A DNA stretch of 64,000 nt from Candidatus Gastranaerophilales bacterium. GTDB taxonomy: Bacteria > Cyanobacteriota > Vampirovibrionia > Gastranaerophilales > Gastranaerophilaceae. The stretch's first letter is position 1. Every line of letters begins with the position of its first letter. Positions 1-7,993 of the stretch are shown one piece after another. The position numbers and the translations under genes are program-made. Under the pieces are notes generated by a model, which was not told where the DNA came from, made no database searches, and saw only the letters and a list, made by a program, of their open reading frames with translations. The stretch is taken from positions 124,001-188,000 of the forward strand of contig CAAHDT010000027.1 of assembly GCA_900770525.1 (NCBI GenBank), in the 5' to 3' direction.

Positions 1-1414
1 ATTATGGTGGGGACACCAAATTCCGGCATACTATCACAAGCAAACAGGTAAAATGGTTGTCGCAAAAGAAAATCCTGATCCGGGAAATTACGTTCAAGAC
101 AGTGATGTTTTGGATACTTGGTTCTCATCAGGACTATGGCCATTCTCAACAATGGGATTTCCAAATACCGAAAGTGAAGACTTCAAAAAATTCTATCCTA
201 CAACAACTCTTGTTACCGGATTTGATATCATTTTCTTCTGGGTAGCAAGAATGATTACCATGGGATTGGAATTCACCGGAGAAGCTCCATTTTCAACAGT
301 ATTTATTCACGGACTTATTCGTGATGAAAAAGGTCAAAAAATGTCGAAATCAAAAGGAAACACTATTGACCCCGTAAAAATTATCGACAAGTATGGCTGT
401 GATGCTCTTAGATTCACAATGACATCACTTTGTACATACGGCGGTCAAGATATTAAAATCAGTGACGAAAGATTTGAATACGGAAGAAATTTCGCAAACA
501 AAATCTGGAACGCCTCAAGATTTGTATTAATGAATTTAGATGGAGTTGACGGAAAAGATGTTGACTTTAACAAACTTACAATTGCCGACAAATGGATTTT
601 AGATAAATTAAATAAAGTCGCTGCTGAAATTAACGACAACATCAAAGAATATAGAATTGGTGAAACAGCACACATTTTATACGATTTCTTCTGGAATTCA
701 TATTGTGACTGGTACGTTGAAATTGCCAAAATTCAACTTCAGGATGAAAAATTGAAACTTAATACTCAAAGAATATTGAGATATGTTCTTGATATGTCTT
801 TAAGATTATTACATCCTATAATGCCACATATCACAGAAAGAGTATGGCAATTACTTCCACATCCTGATAGTGAAAAAGCAACAGCCTTAATCGTTTCAGA
901 ATACCCAACATTTAAAGATTCACTTGTATTCACAAAAGAATCCAGAGAGATGGAATTAGTATTTGAAACAATTAAATCACTTAGAAATGTAAGACAAAGT
1001 TTCAACATATCAACATCATTGAAAGTTGATATCGAAATCAGAGCGGAAAAAACAGAAAAACCTGTTTTTGAGGAAATTGAATCTTACATAAGAAGATTGG
1101 CTAAAGTTGAAAATATTACTTATGCTGATATCGATGCTCCTGTTCCTAACAAAACAGCAACAGCAGTTGTTTCAGCATCTAAAATTATTTTGAACTTGGA
1201 AAACTTAATTGATTTTAACGAAGAAATCAAACGTCAAGAAAAGAAATTAGCAAAATTAACCGGCGAAAAGAAATCTTTAGAAGGCAGAATTAATAATCCT
1301 AAGTTTGTTGCAAACGCGCCTAAGGAATTAATTGAGCAAACTAAAGCCAGAATCGAAGAGATTTCTGTTCAAGAAAAAACTATTAATGATTTGATTGAGT
1401 CTTTAAAATCTTAA
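1..1414 (+). CDS. valS: Valyl-tRNA synthetase, C-terminal part (5' truncated by window)
   Basis: Attaches valine to tRNA-Val in the cytoplasm. The reading frame is open from base 2, and its first residues, LWWGHQIPAYY, belong to the class I catalytic core, so the start lies outside the window. The KMSKS signature (QKMSKSKGN) lies near base 340 and is followed by the anticodon-binding helical domain. The protein ends in a charged coiled-coil of about 65 residues (EEIKRQEKKLAKL...), the tRNA-binding arm typical of ValRS and lacking in IleRS and LeuRS. A strong terminator follows 20 nt downstream. The family assignment is secure. Confidence 0.97.
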   Translation, partial: LWWGHQIPAYYHKQTGKMVVAKENPDPGNYVQDSDVLDTWFSSGLWPFSTMGFPNTESEDFKKFYPTTTLVTGFDIIFFWVARMITMGLEFTGEAPFSTVFIHGLIRDEKGQKMSKSKGNTIDPVKIIDKYGCDALRFTMTSLCTYGGQDIKISDERFEYGRNFANKIWNASRFVLMNLDGVDGKDVDFNKLTIADKWILDKLNKVAAEINDNIKEYRIGETAHILYDFFWNSYCDWYVEIAKIQLQDEKLKLNTQRILRYVLDMSLRLLHPIMPHITERVWQLLPHPDSEKATALIVSEYPTFKDSLVFTKESREMELVFETIKSLRNVRQSFNISTSLKVDIEIRAEKTEKPVFEEIESYIRRLAKVENITYADIDAPVPNKTATAVVSASKIILNLENLIDFNEEIKRQEKKLAKLTGEKKSLEGRINNPKFVANAPKELIEQTKARIEEISVQEKTINDLIESLKS

Positions 1415-1434
1415 GTTATGTAAAATAAAACCAC

Positions 1435-1468
1435 AAAACCGGACAAAAAACTTTTTGTCCGGTTTTTT
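1435..1468 (+). terminator. Intrinsic terminator after valS
   Basis: A 15-bp perfect stem, AAAACCGGACAAAAA pairing with TTTTTGTCCGGTTTT, has a 2-nt loop and continues into a T run. It begins about 20 nt after the valS stop codon. Confidence 0.92.
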
Positions 1469-1497
1469 AATGCAAGGAAAAGAAAGGAAACATACAA

Positions 1498-1758
1498 ATG
1501 AAAGTGCAAAATGTAGGAATAGATTTCAATAAAATGGCTCAAATGCAAAACAAGAATATTGTTACAATGCCATTAAAGGAAAATAAATTAGCAAACATAT
1601 TATGGAACGACCACGCCGTAGATTGCTATATTACTGAAAAAGGAAGAATTATTGACGGTGGCGGCATTCGCGGAAACCAAGATTACATAGCAAACGGATT
1701 TCAAAAAATATTAAACAAACTTGAAACCTTAAAAGCAGAAAATTTTAATACCAAATAA
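1498..1758 (+). CDS. Small conserved-looking protein of unknown function (86 aa)
   Basis: I do not recognise this protein. It follows a purine-rich ribosome-binding stretch (AAGGAAAAGAAAGGAAA) and lies alone between the valS terminator and the S1 promoter. It is soluble, with no signal peptide or membrane segment. A Gly-rich turn (IIDGGGIRG) in the middle and a helical, Lys-rich C-terminus are the only visible features. The codon use matches its neighbours. It is probably a real gene. Confidence 0.6.
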   Translation: MKVQNVGIDFNKMAQMQNKNIVTMPLKENKLANILWNDHAVDCYITEKGRIIDGGGIRGNQDYIANGFQKILNKLETLKAENFNTK

Positions 1759-1807
1759 ACAATGGCAAACACAACTTTTAAGAAATGATAAGAAATTTTA
1801 CAAAACC

Positions 1808-1836
1808 TTTACAAGTTGACATTCGTCTGCTATGAT
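1808..1836 (+). promoter_or_regulatory. Promoter of the S1 gene
   Basis: The -35 box TTTACA (1808-1813) and the -10 box TATGAT (1831-1836) are separated by exactly 17 bp. The predicted transcription start, near 1843, lies downstream of the ATG at 1832, which supports the S1 start at 1880. Confidence 0.7.
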
Positions 1837-1879
1837 AATAGCAAGTTTATCAGTTAAAGTCTTAGACAATGGAGTAAAT

Positions 1880-2944
1880 ATGACATCAAAAGAATTAGAT
1901 TTTGAAGAACTGCTTAAGCAGTATGATTACAAATTTCAAAAAGGAGATTTGGTAAAAGGTATTGTGTGCGGTTTTGACGGACAAGGCGTAATGGTTGATA
2001 TCGGAGCAAAAACAATTGCCGTAGTTCCAACTAAAGAAGCCGTAGACAAAGATGAAAAAGTTGAAGATAAGTTTGAAAAAGGCAAAGAATACGAATTCTT
2101 GATTATAAGAGAAGAAGATGAAGACGGTAAGTTCCTTCTATCTAAAAAGAAAGTTGACTTTGCTTATGCTTGGAAAGAACTTGAAAAAGCAAAAGCTGCT
2201 GACGAAACAATTCTTGGTACAGTTGCAGGAGTTGTTAAGGGCGGTATTCTTGTTGAAGTTTCAGGGGTTAGAGGATTCGTTCCGTCTTCTCAATTGCGTA
2301 GCAAAGAAACAGATCTTGAAGTTGGTTCTAAAATCGAATTGAAAATTTTAACTCTTGACAGCCAACAAAACAACTTTATTCTTTCTAACAAAAAAGTTTA
2401 TGATGACAGCGCTGTTGAAGCAAGAAAAAATGTATTTGCACAAATTGAACCTGGACAAATCGTTAAAGGTGACGTTGTTAGAATTACTGACTTCGGTGCA
2501 TTCATTGACCTTGGCGGTATTGATGGATTGTTACCACTTTCTCAATTGTCTTGGAGATGGATTGACCATCCTACAGATATCTTAAAAGTTGGTGATACTA
2601 TTGACGTTGAAGTTATCGCAGTTGATCAAGAAAAACAAAGAGTTTCATTAAGCTTGAAAAACCTTGAACCAGATCCATGGTTAGAAGCTGAAAAACAAAT
2701 CAAAGAAGGCGACAAAGTTGAAGGTACAATTACAAGAATCAAACATTTTGGCGCATTTGTAGAAGTATTCCCTGGGGTAGAAGCATTGTTACCTCATAAT
2801 GAAGTTATTGAACTTCAAAACAGAGATGGAAATATTTTGCAAATAGGTGACAAAATTATGACATACATCTTGAAATTTAACCCTACCGATAAACGTATCG
2901 CATTAACAGTAAACGAACCTTCTGAAGAAAATACAGAAGCGTAG
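1880..2944 (+). CDS. rpsA: 30S ribosomal protein S1 homologue with four S1 domains
   Basis: Binds mRNA on the small ribosomal subunit to help initiation. The protein has 354 residues and four OB-fold S1 repeats, starting roughly at residues 23, 105, 192 and 277. The third (VKGDVVRITDFGAFIDLGG) and fourth (VEGTITRIKHFGAFVEV) are the most canonical. E. coli S1 has six repeats and cyanobacterial S1 three, so four repeats is intermediate. I chose the ATG at 1880 because GGAG lies 6 nt upstream and because the longer reading frame starts before the predicted transcription start. The gene has its own promoter and terminator. Confidence 0.9.
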   Translation: MTSKELDFEELLKQYDYKFQKGDLVKGIVCGFDGQGVMVDIGAKTIAVVPTKEAVDKDEKVEDKFEKGKEYEFLIIREEDEDGKFLLSKKKVDFAYAWKELEKAKAADETILGTVAGVVKGGILVEVSGVRGFVPSSQLRSKETDLEVGSKIELKILTLDSQQNNFILSNKKVYDDSAVEARKNVFAQIEPGQIVKGDVVRITDFGAFIDLGGIDGLLPLSQLSWRWIDHPTDILKVGDTIDVEVIAVDQEKQRVSLSLKNLEPDPWLEAEKQIKEGDKVEGTITRIKHFGAFVEVFPGVEALLPHNEVIELQNRDGNILQIGDKIMTYILKFNPTDKRIALTVNEPSEENTEA

Positions 2945-2964
2945 TTTAGGTTAGAAAAATTTAT

Positions 2965-2993
2965 AGACAGCTCTTAATTGAGCTGTCTTTTTT
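2965..2993 (+). terminator. Intrinsic terminator after S1
   Basis: A 9-bp stem (AGACAGCTC with GAGCTGTCT) has a 6-nt loop and is followed by six T residues. It starts 20 nt after the S1 stop codon. Confidence 0.9.
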
Positions 2994-3100
2994 AATGCAT
3001 TTGAATGATATTGTAACAAATTTGTCATACAAATAATTGATTTTATCAAATCAAGTTAAAGAAAATTGCAAGTATTGTCGTATAATAATTTGTAATTATA

Positions 3101-3128
3101 TTGACTTTATAAAAAATATAATTATAGA
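3101..3128 (+). promoter_or_regulatory. Possible promoter of the unknown five-gene cluster
   Basis: TTGACT (3101-3106) and TATAGA (3123-3128) are separated by 16 bp, about 45 nt before the first gene. A second TATAAT (3081-3086) lies upstream without a good -35 partner. The surroundings are very AT-rich, so chance matches are possible. Confidence 0.4.
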
Positions 3129-3172
3129 AGGAATAGTAGTAGTTAACAGATTACATAGAAGGAGAGAAGCTT

Positions 3173-4414
3173 ATGGGTATGGCAGCTTCACAAGCAAGAT
3201 ATTTAGGATTGACCGCACGTAAGACAAACGTAGAATATGAAGGTCAGCAGATAAATCAGGCAAGAACGGCTTTAGCCAATCAAAGTGCCAATACTTTCAA
3301 TGAGCTCTTAACTTTAGAAGTTCCGACAGCTCCAAGCACTCAGGATTATACAACCGTGAAATATTCTTACAAAGACGGTACTGAAACAGAATACATAGAA
3401 GACATGTCACAACTTATTGACGATCCGGACGGTTACAATTATATGGTTAACCACTACCATATGGCAAATGTTTATACAGGCATTCAAAGCCGTTTAACTA
3501 ACCCACAAGTCATTATGGGTTCTGCCGGCGAAAAAGGAACCATTAGCAGAGATTCTATAACAGTAGATGAATCTGGAAATTATTTTGTTAATGGTGCTGC
3601 AGTAAGTGCATTTGATGATAGTATCGAAGAACAAAATACAGCTTATCAAAAAATCTTAGAAAATTACCCTGACTTAGCTAAGTCAAAATCAGATTTAATG
3701 ACTTATACAGGCAGCGATGGCAGCATCCATTTCACAACGAAAACTTCTCTTGCAGGCACCGGAGATGCTGATGATTATTCAGTTAAGAATAATGTTCCGT
3801 CATATGTTGGAAATGCCAATGTAACAAAATACGATTCGACAGATTCTGCGCAAAAAGCAGCTTATGACCAAATTTGCAAAGATTGGCCAACCAGTACCTT
3901 TGCACAAGCAGACGCAAATGATATTTACACCTGGACTTATCAAGGACAAACAAGATTTGCTTGCTTGTCAGATTTGCAAAAAACAGCAGATAGTGCACCG
4001 GATAAGTCAAGACCTTCTGAAAATCAGGACAAATTGATGTACTACAACGCTCAGGACGTAGAAACAAAAATTAGTCAACAACAAAGAGCTATTGTGGATA
4101 TTAACGAACAAGGACGTATCCAATCAATAAAATACGAAGATTCTTCTGCAACATATAGCGTTAGCACAACAACAGAAACAGATGAGAACGCATATAACGA
4201 CGCAATGAATCAGTATAACTACGATATGCAACTTTACGAAAAAAGCATTGCCGATATCAACGCGAAAACTGAAAAAATTCAAGAACAAGATAGAACTCTT
4301 GAACTTAGACTAAAACAATTAGATACAGAGCAAGATGCCTTACAAACCGAAATGGAAGCAGTTAAAAAGGTAATTGAAAAGAATATTGAATCTACATTCA
4401 AAACTTTTGAATAA
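3173..4414 (+). CDS. Unknown 413-aa protein with filament-like terminal helices
   Basis: No enzymatic family is recognised, and there is no signal peptide or transmembrane segment. The N-terminus (MGMAASQARYLGLTARK..., residues 1-45) is predicted helical, and the last 65 residues form a long heptad-rich helix ending ...EKNIESTFKTFE. The middle (residues 50-320) is polar and rich in Thr, Ser, Asp and Tyr. Both ends match, at the same relative places, the 110-aa protein encoded at 5905-6237, which lacks the middle. Conserved terminal helices around a variable core is the plan of flagellar axial proteins, but I cannot show homology to them. A strong ribosome-binding site (GGAGAG) precedes the ATG. 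It is first in a cluster of five. Confidence 0.75.
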   Translation: MGMAASQARYLGLTARKTNVEYEGQQINQARTALANQSANTFNELLTLEVPTAPSTQDYTTVKYSYKDGTETEYIEDMSQLIDDPDGYNYMVNHYHMANVYTGIQSRLTNPQVIMGSAGEKGTISRDSITVDESGNYFVNGAAVSAFDDSIEEQNTAYQKILENYPDLAKSKSDLMTYTGSDGSIHFTTKTSLAGTGDADDYSVKNNVPSYVGNANVTKYDSTDSAQKAAYDQICKDWPTSTFAQADANDIYTWTYQGQTRFACLSDLQKTADSAPDKSRPSENQDKLMYYNAQDVETKISQQQRAIVDINEQGRIQSIKYEDSSATYSVSTTTETDENAYNDAMNQYNYDMQLYEKSIADINAKTEKIQEQDRTLELRLKQLDTEQDALQTEMEAVKKVIEKNIESTFKTFE

Positions 4415-4447
4415 GGTTTAAATAACACCAAAAATTAAGAGGTAAAT

Positions 4448-5275
4448 ATGTCTTATAAGAATGATAGTTATTTAGTAATAGCAAACAAATTTGGATCAGC
4501 CGGTTCTGATGCCAAGGCTCAACTTTGGGAAACATATGACAAGTTGAGAGATTTAACGGTATCAGGTTCAGGAGCCGGAACAGGTTTTGGAACAACCGGT
4601 AGCTTTTTATACAGAATGGCAAGTTTGTTGGCACCATCATCTTATGCGACAGTATTCGGAAGTTCTGAAACAATGAATGTTCCGGGAACTTCATATTATT
4701 CTTCTATGAACGGTGCAAATGCCTACGGTGTTAACTCATTGTATAACTATTCAGGATTTCCAAGCGGAGCAGCTCCTATTTCTTGGTCAGATGGAATTTA
4801 CACAGGCGGTGCTTCCTCAATTTTAGGTTGGGGAACTGATACTGGCACTTCAACTTCCGGAATTGCAACAGGTTATGCATCAGGTGTTGGCGGACTTGCT
4901 GATATCGCAAGTGCGGCAGCCTATGGGGTTGGCGCTGCAAACGGTTATGGTTTTGCAGGGAAAAACATTGTTCTCCCTCTTGCAAGTATGATTTCAGGAT
5001 GGGGCGGAATTATGCAAGCCGCAGCTCCATATTTAGGTGAATACGGTCTACCTGCGCTTGTTATGGGTAACTTAATGCAAGGTACAACATCCGCTGCATT
5101 ATCAGCTTATCAGAGAGTAACCGGTAACATCACAGCAAATGCAGATACAATTTTATCTAACAAGGTTAGAAATATTGAAACAGTATGCAAAATGCTTGAT
5201 ACCCAAGGTGATGTTGTTAAAAAGATGTTAAAAGAATCAATTGATGGAGATAGTAAAGCTATTCAAAACCTATAG
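4448..5275 (+). CDS. Unknown Gly/Ala/Ser-rich protein with long apolar core (275 aa)
   Basis: I do not recognise this family. Residues 1-40 and 215-275 look helical and polar. Between them is a Gly, Ala, Ser and Tyr-rich, weakly hydrophobic stretch with no charged residues over long spans, for example the segment after GGLADIASAA. There is no Sec signal peptide. Such a profile could describe a secreted, membrane-active or self-assembling protein; this is inference only. It is second in the 3.1-6.2 kb cluster, 33 bp after the first gene, with the ribosome-binding site AAGAGG. Confidence 0.7.
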   Translation: MSYKNDSYLVIANKFGSAGSDAKAQLWETYDKLRDLTVSGSGAGTGFGTTGSFLYRMASLLAPSSYATVFGSSETMNVPGTSYYSSMNGANAYGVNSLYNYSGFPSGAAPISWSDGIYTGGASSILGWGTDTGTSTSGIATGYASGVGGLADIASAAAYGVGAANGYGFAGKNIVLPLASMISGWGGIMQAAAPYLGEYGLPALVMGNLMQGTTSAALSAYQRVTGNITANADTILSNKVRNIETVCKMLDTQGDVVKKMLKESIDGDSKAIQNL

Positions 5276-5301
5276 TTTTGGAGAATATTAAGAAAAACAT
5301 T

Positions 5302-5520
5302 ATGGAAAATAGAACTTATACACGCGTAATTTTTGATAAATTATTAAGAGATAATATTGTTTTTAATTTGTTGGACAAGTTTGTAAAATTTTATTGCGCA
5401 ATCTTTTCTCATCCGGTAAATTCTTTAAAGTTTCAAGAGAATTTTCCGTTAAAAAACAATATGAGTGAAACAAGTGTTTCAACTAAAGAAACCGAAAAAA
5501 CTAAAAACATTTTAGGTTAA
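5302..5520 (+). CDS. Unknown small protein (72 aa)
   Basis: The function is unknown. The reading frame is open from a TTG at 5278, two bases after the previous stop, but I prefer the ATG at 5302, preceded by AAGAA. The first 45 residues are hydrophobic and amphipathic, with clustered Phe, Leu and Ile, and the C-terminal 25 are polar and Thr/Lys-rich. It may be membrane-associated or a partner of its neighbours. It lies between the apolar 275-aa gene and the 90-aa gene in the same cluster. Confidence 0.5.
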   Translation: MENRTYTRVIFDKLLRDNIVFNLLDKFVKFYCAIFSHPVNSLKFQENFPLKNNMSETSVSTKETEKTKNILG

Positions 5521-5619
5521 GACATGTTAAGAAAGTTAAAACAAAAAAGCAATATTCAAGTGCACTTTGTTTTTATATACATGTAGAATCTAAAGTGTTA
5601 TAGGAGTGGACTAGACAAA

Positions 5620-5892
5620 ATGCTTCGAGATACTTTAGAAATGAATATAAAAAGAATAGTAGATTTCTTGATATATTCAAAAAATTTCATAATAAGAAAA
5701 AGCCCTCTGAAAGCGTTGGCTAATTCCATAGTGGAAGGTTTAAAAGATTTCTTAACAATGAAGAAAAAATTGAAAATGGCTCAATATCGTTTAAACTACC
5801 ACAGACATCAGTTTCAAAAGATGGAACAGTTAATAGCGGAAAACAACCAACACAGCTTTCTTAAAGGGAATCATCTTAATGAAACCAGATAA
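5620..5892 (+). CDS. Unknown small basic protein (90 aa)
   Basis: No family is recognised. It has a helix-forming, strongly basic composition (about 20 Lys, Arg and His residues), with an apolar face around residues 12-45 and a His/Gln-rich second half. There is no signal peptide. A clear ribosome-binding site (AGGAG) precedes the ATG. The next gene starts 12 bp downstream, so the two are probably co-translated. A 99-bp gap on the other side may hold an internal promoter, but none is convincing. Confidence 0.6.
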   Translation: MLRDTLEMNIKRIVDFLIYSKNFIIRKSPLKALANSIVEGLKDFLTMKKKLKMAQYRLNYHRHQFQKMEQLIAENNQHSFLKGNHLNETR

Positions 5893-5904
5893 AGGAAGTG
5901 TAAA

Positions 5905-6237
5905 ATGGGTGTCATTACTGATACAATAAGAATGCATCAACTGCACGGTCAAAAAATGGACCTACAGTTTAAAATTCAGCAGATAACAACCACCAAAATG
6001 GGGTTAACGCAATCTTGTAATGACTTGCTTAAGGTTGGAACTGATTATGATCCGGAATCACCGGTAATGAAAACACTTCAACAGCGACAGCAAAAGTTGA
6101 AACTATTAGAAGAAAAATTATCACGTGAAATGGAAGAATATCAAGTCCAGTTAGAAATGGTTGAAACCGAATACAAAGCTTGTAAGCAAAGATTGTCACA
6201 AAGTATTCAAGAAGAATTTAGTTATTCATTCGGCTAA
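5905..6237 (+). CDS. Unknown coiled-coil protein (110 aa) related to the 413-aa protein's ends
   Basis: An all-helical, Gln/Lys/Glu-rich protein. Residues 1-34 align without gaps to the 413-aa protein encoded at 3173: Met1, Gly2, Arg9, Leu13, Lys17, Gln25, Gln26, Ile27 and Leu34 are identical, with conservative pairs at 19-22 and 31. The C-termini also align without gaps over 18 residues (TEYKACKQRLSQSIQEEF against TEMEAVKKVIEKNIESTF), and each ends with a short aromatic tail. It therefore looks like a minimal version with only the two terminal helices. It is the last gene before a strong terminator. Confidence 0.75.
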   Translation: MGVITDTIRMHQLHGQKMDLQFKIQQITTTKMGLTQSCNDLLKVGTDYDPESPVMKTLQQRQQKLKLLEEKLSREMEEYQVQLEMVETEYKACKQRLSQSIQEEFSYSFG

Positions 6238-6247
6238 TATAAATTAT

Positions 6248-6283
6248 AAAAAGAGTTCTCGAAAGTTTTTGAGAACTCTTTTT
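6248..6283 (+). terminator. Intrinsic terminator closing the unknown cluster
   Basis: A perfect 10-bp stem (AAGAGTTCTC at 6251-6260 with GAGAACTCTT at 6271-6280) is extended by A/T pairs on both sides and followed by T residues. Confidence 0.92.
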
Positions 6284-6319
6284 AGCTTTGGAATATTTTT
6301 ATTTATTAAAGATTTGTTG

Positions 6320-6325
6320 TACAAT
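6320..6325 (+). promoter_or_regulatory. -10 box for a predicted leaderless rqcH transcript
   Basis: TACAAT ends exactly 6 nt before the ATG at 6332, so transcription should start at the A of the start codon. No Shine-Dalgarno sequence is visible and the -35 region is weak. Confidence 0.55.
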
Positions 6326-6331
6326 AACGGT

Positions 6332-7921
6332 ATGATTACATTTGATAGTTTGACTTTAAAAGCATTTGTTGAAGAAAATCAAGATTTTCTCCAAGATGCC
6401 AGAATACAAAAAATACAACAACCCACCAGACGTGATTTCATTTTTCAGATAAGAAAAAACGGGGAGTCAAGAAAATTATACATAAACATTAATCCGCAAT
6501 TTCATCATGTATGTTTTATGTCTAAGAAAAATGAGAGTAGGCGCAGAATTGAAATTCCGCAAAAACCGCCAATGTTTTGTATGTTACTTAGAAAATATTT
6601 AGAAAATTCAAGAATTTGCAAGATTAATCAACCGCAATACGAACGTATCTTAGAAGTTTTTGTTGAAACATACAACGAACTCGGTGAGAAAATATATTTA
6701 TGTTTGGCTATTGAATTGATGGGTAAACATTCTAACGTTATCCTCTATAATGATGACACAAATGTAATCCTCGGATGTGCTCATAACGTTGGTGCGGAAA
6801 AGAGCCAAGTCCGCGAAATGGCAGGCACCCTTCCTTATACCTACCCTCCCAAACAAAATAAAACGGATATTTTGACATATAACGGAGTTGTTGATTATGC
6901 AAATTTGAGCAAAGATTTTTATTGGTTTTCAAAATCGTTTTCAGAACTTGTAACGGGGCAATCTCTTGAAAAATTAAAAGAATATGTCGAATTAATAAAT
7001 CTATCTCCTGCGATATCAAGTGATTATAAAAAATATTGTCTGTTCAGTTCACTTCTTGCAGATAATATTCCGCAAAAAACAGTCAATGAGATGATAGATA
7101 ATTACTATTCTTATTATCAGGAAAAGGACAAATTCATTAACCTTCAAACTCATCTTTTGACTTTAACCAATCAAAAAAGAAAACGAACAATAAGTTCTAT
7201 TGCCAAAATGCAACAACAAATTGATAGAGAAGCTAACTGTGATAATTACCGATTGTACGGTGATTTGATAATGGCAAATTTGTATAACAATTCTGATTAC
7301 ACCGATAAAATCACACTTTTTGACTACGAAAACAACCAAAATATAACAGTAGAATTGGACGCAACAAAAACATTAAAAGAAAATGCTAACAAGTTTTACA
7401 AACAATATAATAAAGGTAAAACTTCCAGACAAAAGTTAAGTGAGATGGTTGAAGAACTTCTGCAAACAAAATCTTATCTTGAACAAATTGAATATTCACT
7501 AAATAAAGCAAAGACATATGAAGATTTGTTGGAAATTAAACCGGAACTTGTTGAAGAACAAAATTCTAAACCGACAAAACGCAATACCAATGCTCCTGAA
7601 AAGATTGAAAAAGGCGAATTTACAATTTACATAGGAAAAAACAACCGCCAGAATGACTATATCGTATCAAAATTAGCGAAAGATGATGATTTGTGGTTTC
7701 ATACAAAGGATTGCGCAGGTTCTCATGTCTTGCTGAAAGGTGATAAGCCTGAAAACAGTTTAATTCTTGAATGCGCACAACTTGCTAAAGAATACTCTTC
7801 TGCTTCAAAATCTTCTAAAGTCGGAGTAATTTACACAAAAAGAAAATACCTGAAAAAGCCTCCAAAAGCGAATTTGGGGTATGTCACATATAGCCATGAA
7901 CAAGAAATAATTACAGATTAA
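6332..7921 (+). CDS. rqcH: Rqc2-type ribosome quality control protein (NFACT family)
   Basis: RqcH binds stalled 50S subunits and recruits tRNA-Ala to add C-terminal alanine tails that mark the nascent chain for decay. The 529-aa protein shows the NFACT-N domain (residues 1-200, with conserved GKHSN and the apolar block PPMFCMLLRKYLE), a central coiled-coil/HhH region, and a C-terminal NFACT-R domain containing DDLWFHTKDCAGSHVLLKG and ending GYVTYSHEQEI. The frame is open upstream to 6161, but that extension would run through the preceding gene's stop and terminator, so I start at 6332. Older annotations call this family fibronectin-binding protein FbpA. Confidence 0.92.
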   Translation: MITFDSLTLKAFVEENQDFLQDARIQKIQQPTRRDFIFQIRKNGESRKLYININPQFHHVCFMSKKNESRRRIEIPQKPPMFCMLLRKYLENSRICKINQPQYERILEVFVETYNELGEKIYLCLAIELMGKHSNVILYNDDTNVILGCAHNVGAEKSQVREMAGTLPYTYPPKQNKTDILTYNGVVDYANLSKDFYWFSKSFSELVTGQSLEKLKEYVELINLSPAISSDYKKYCLFSSLLADNIPQKTVNEMIDNYYSYYQEKDKFINLQTHLLTLTNQKRKRTISSIAKMQQQIDREANCDNYRLYGDLIMANLYNNSDYTDKITLFDYENNQNITVELDATKTLKENANKFYKQYNKGKTSRQKLSEMVEELLQTKSYLEQIEYSLNKAKTYEDLLEIKPELVEEQNSKPTKRNTNAPEKIEKGEFTIYIGKNNRQNDYIVSKLAKDDDLWFHTKDCAGSHVLLKGDKPENSLILECAQLAKEYSSASKSSKVGVIYTKRKYLKKPPKANLGYVTYSHEQEIITD

Positions 7922-7993
7922 TTGCAAAATATTGCAACAAATAAACGACTGGAAACTTCCTAAAGATTAAACTGTTTTAAGTTAAATAAAAAC

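Noticed and set aside
6161..6331. In-frame upstream extension of rqcH by 57 codons
   Set aside because: It would overlap the end of the 110-aa gene and read through a strong terminator. The NFACT domain begins at the ATG at 6332, behind a -10 box.
7922..7937. TTGCAA-AATA-TTGCAA palindrome as a terminator of rqcH
   Set aside because: The stem is only 6 bp and A/T-rich, and no T run follows.
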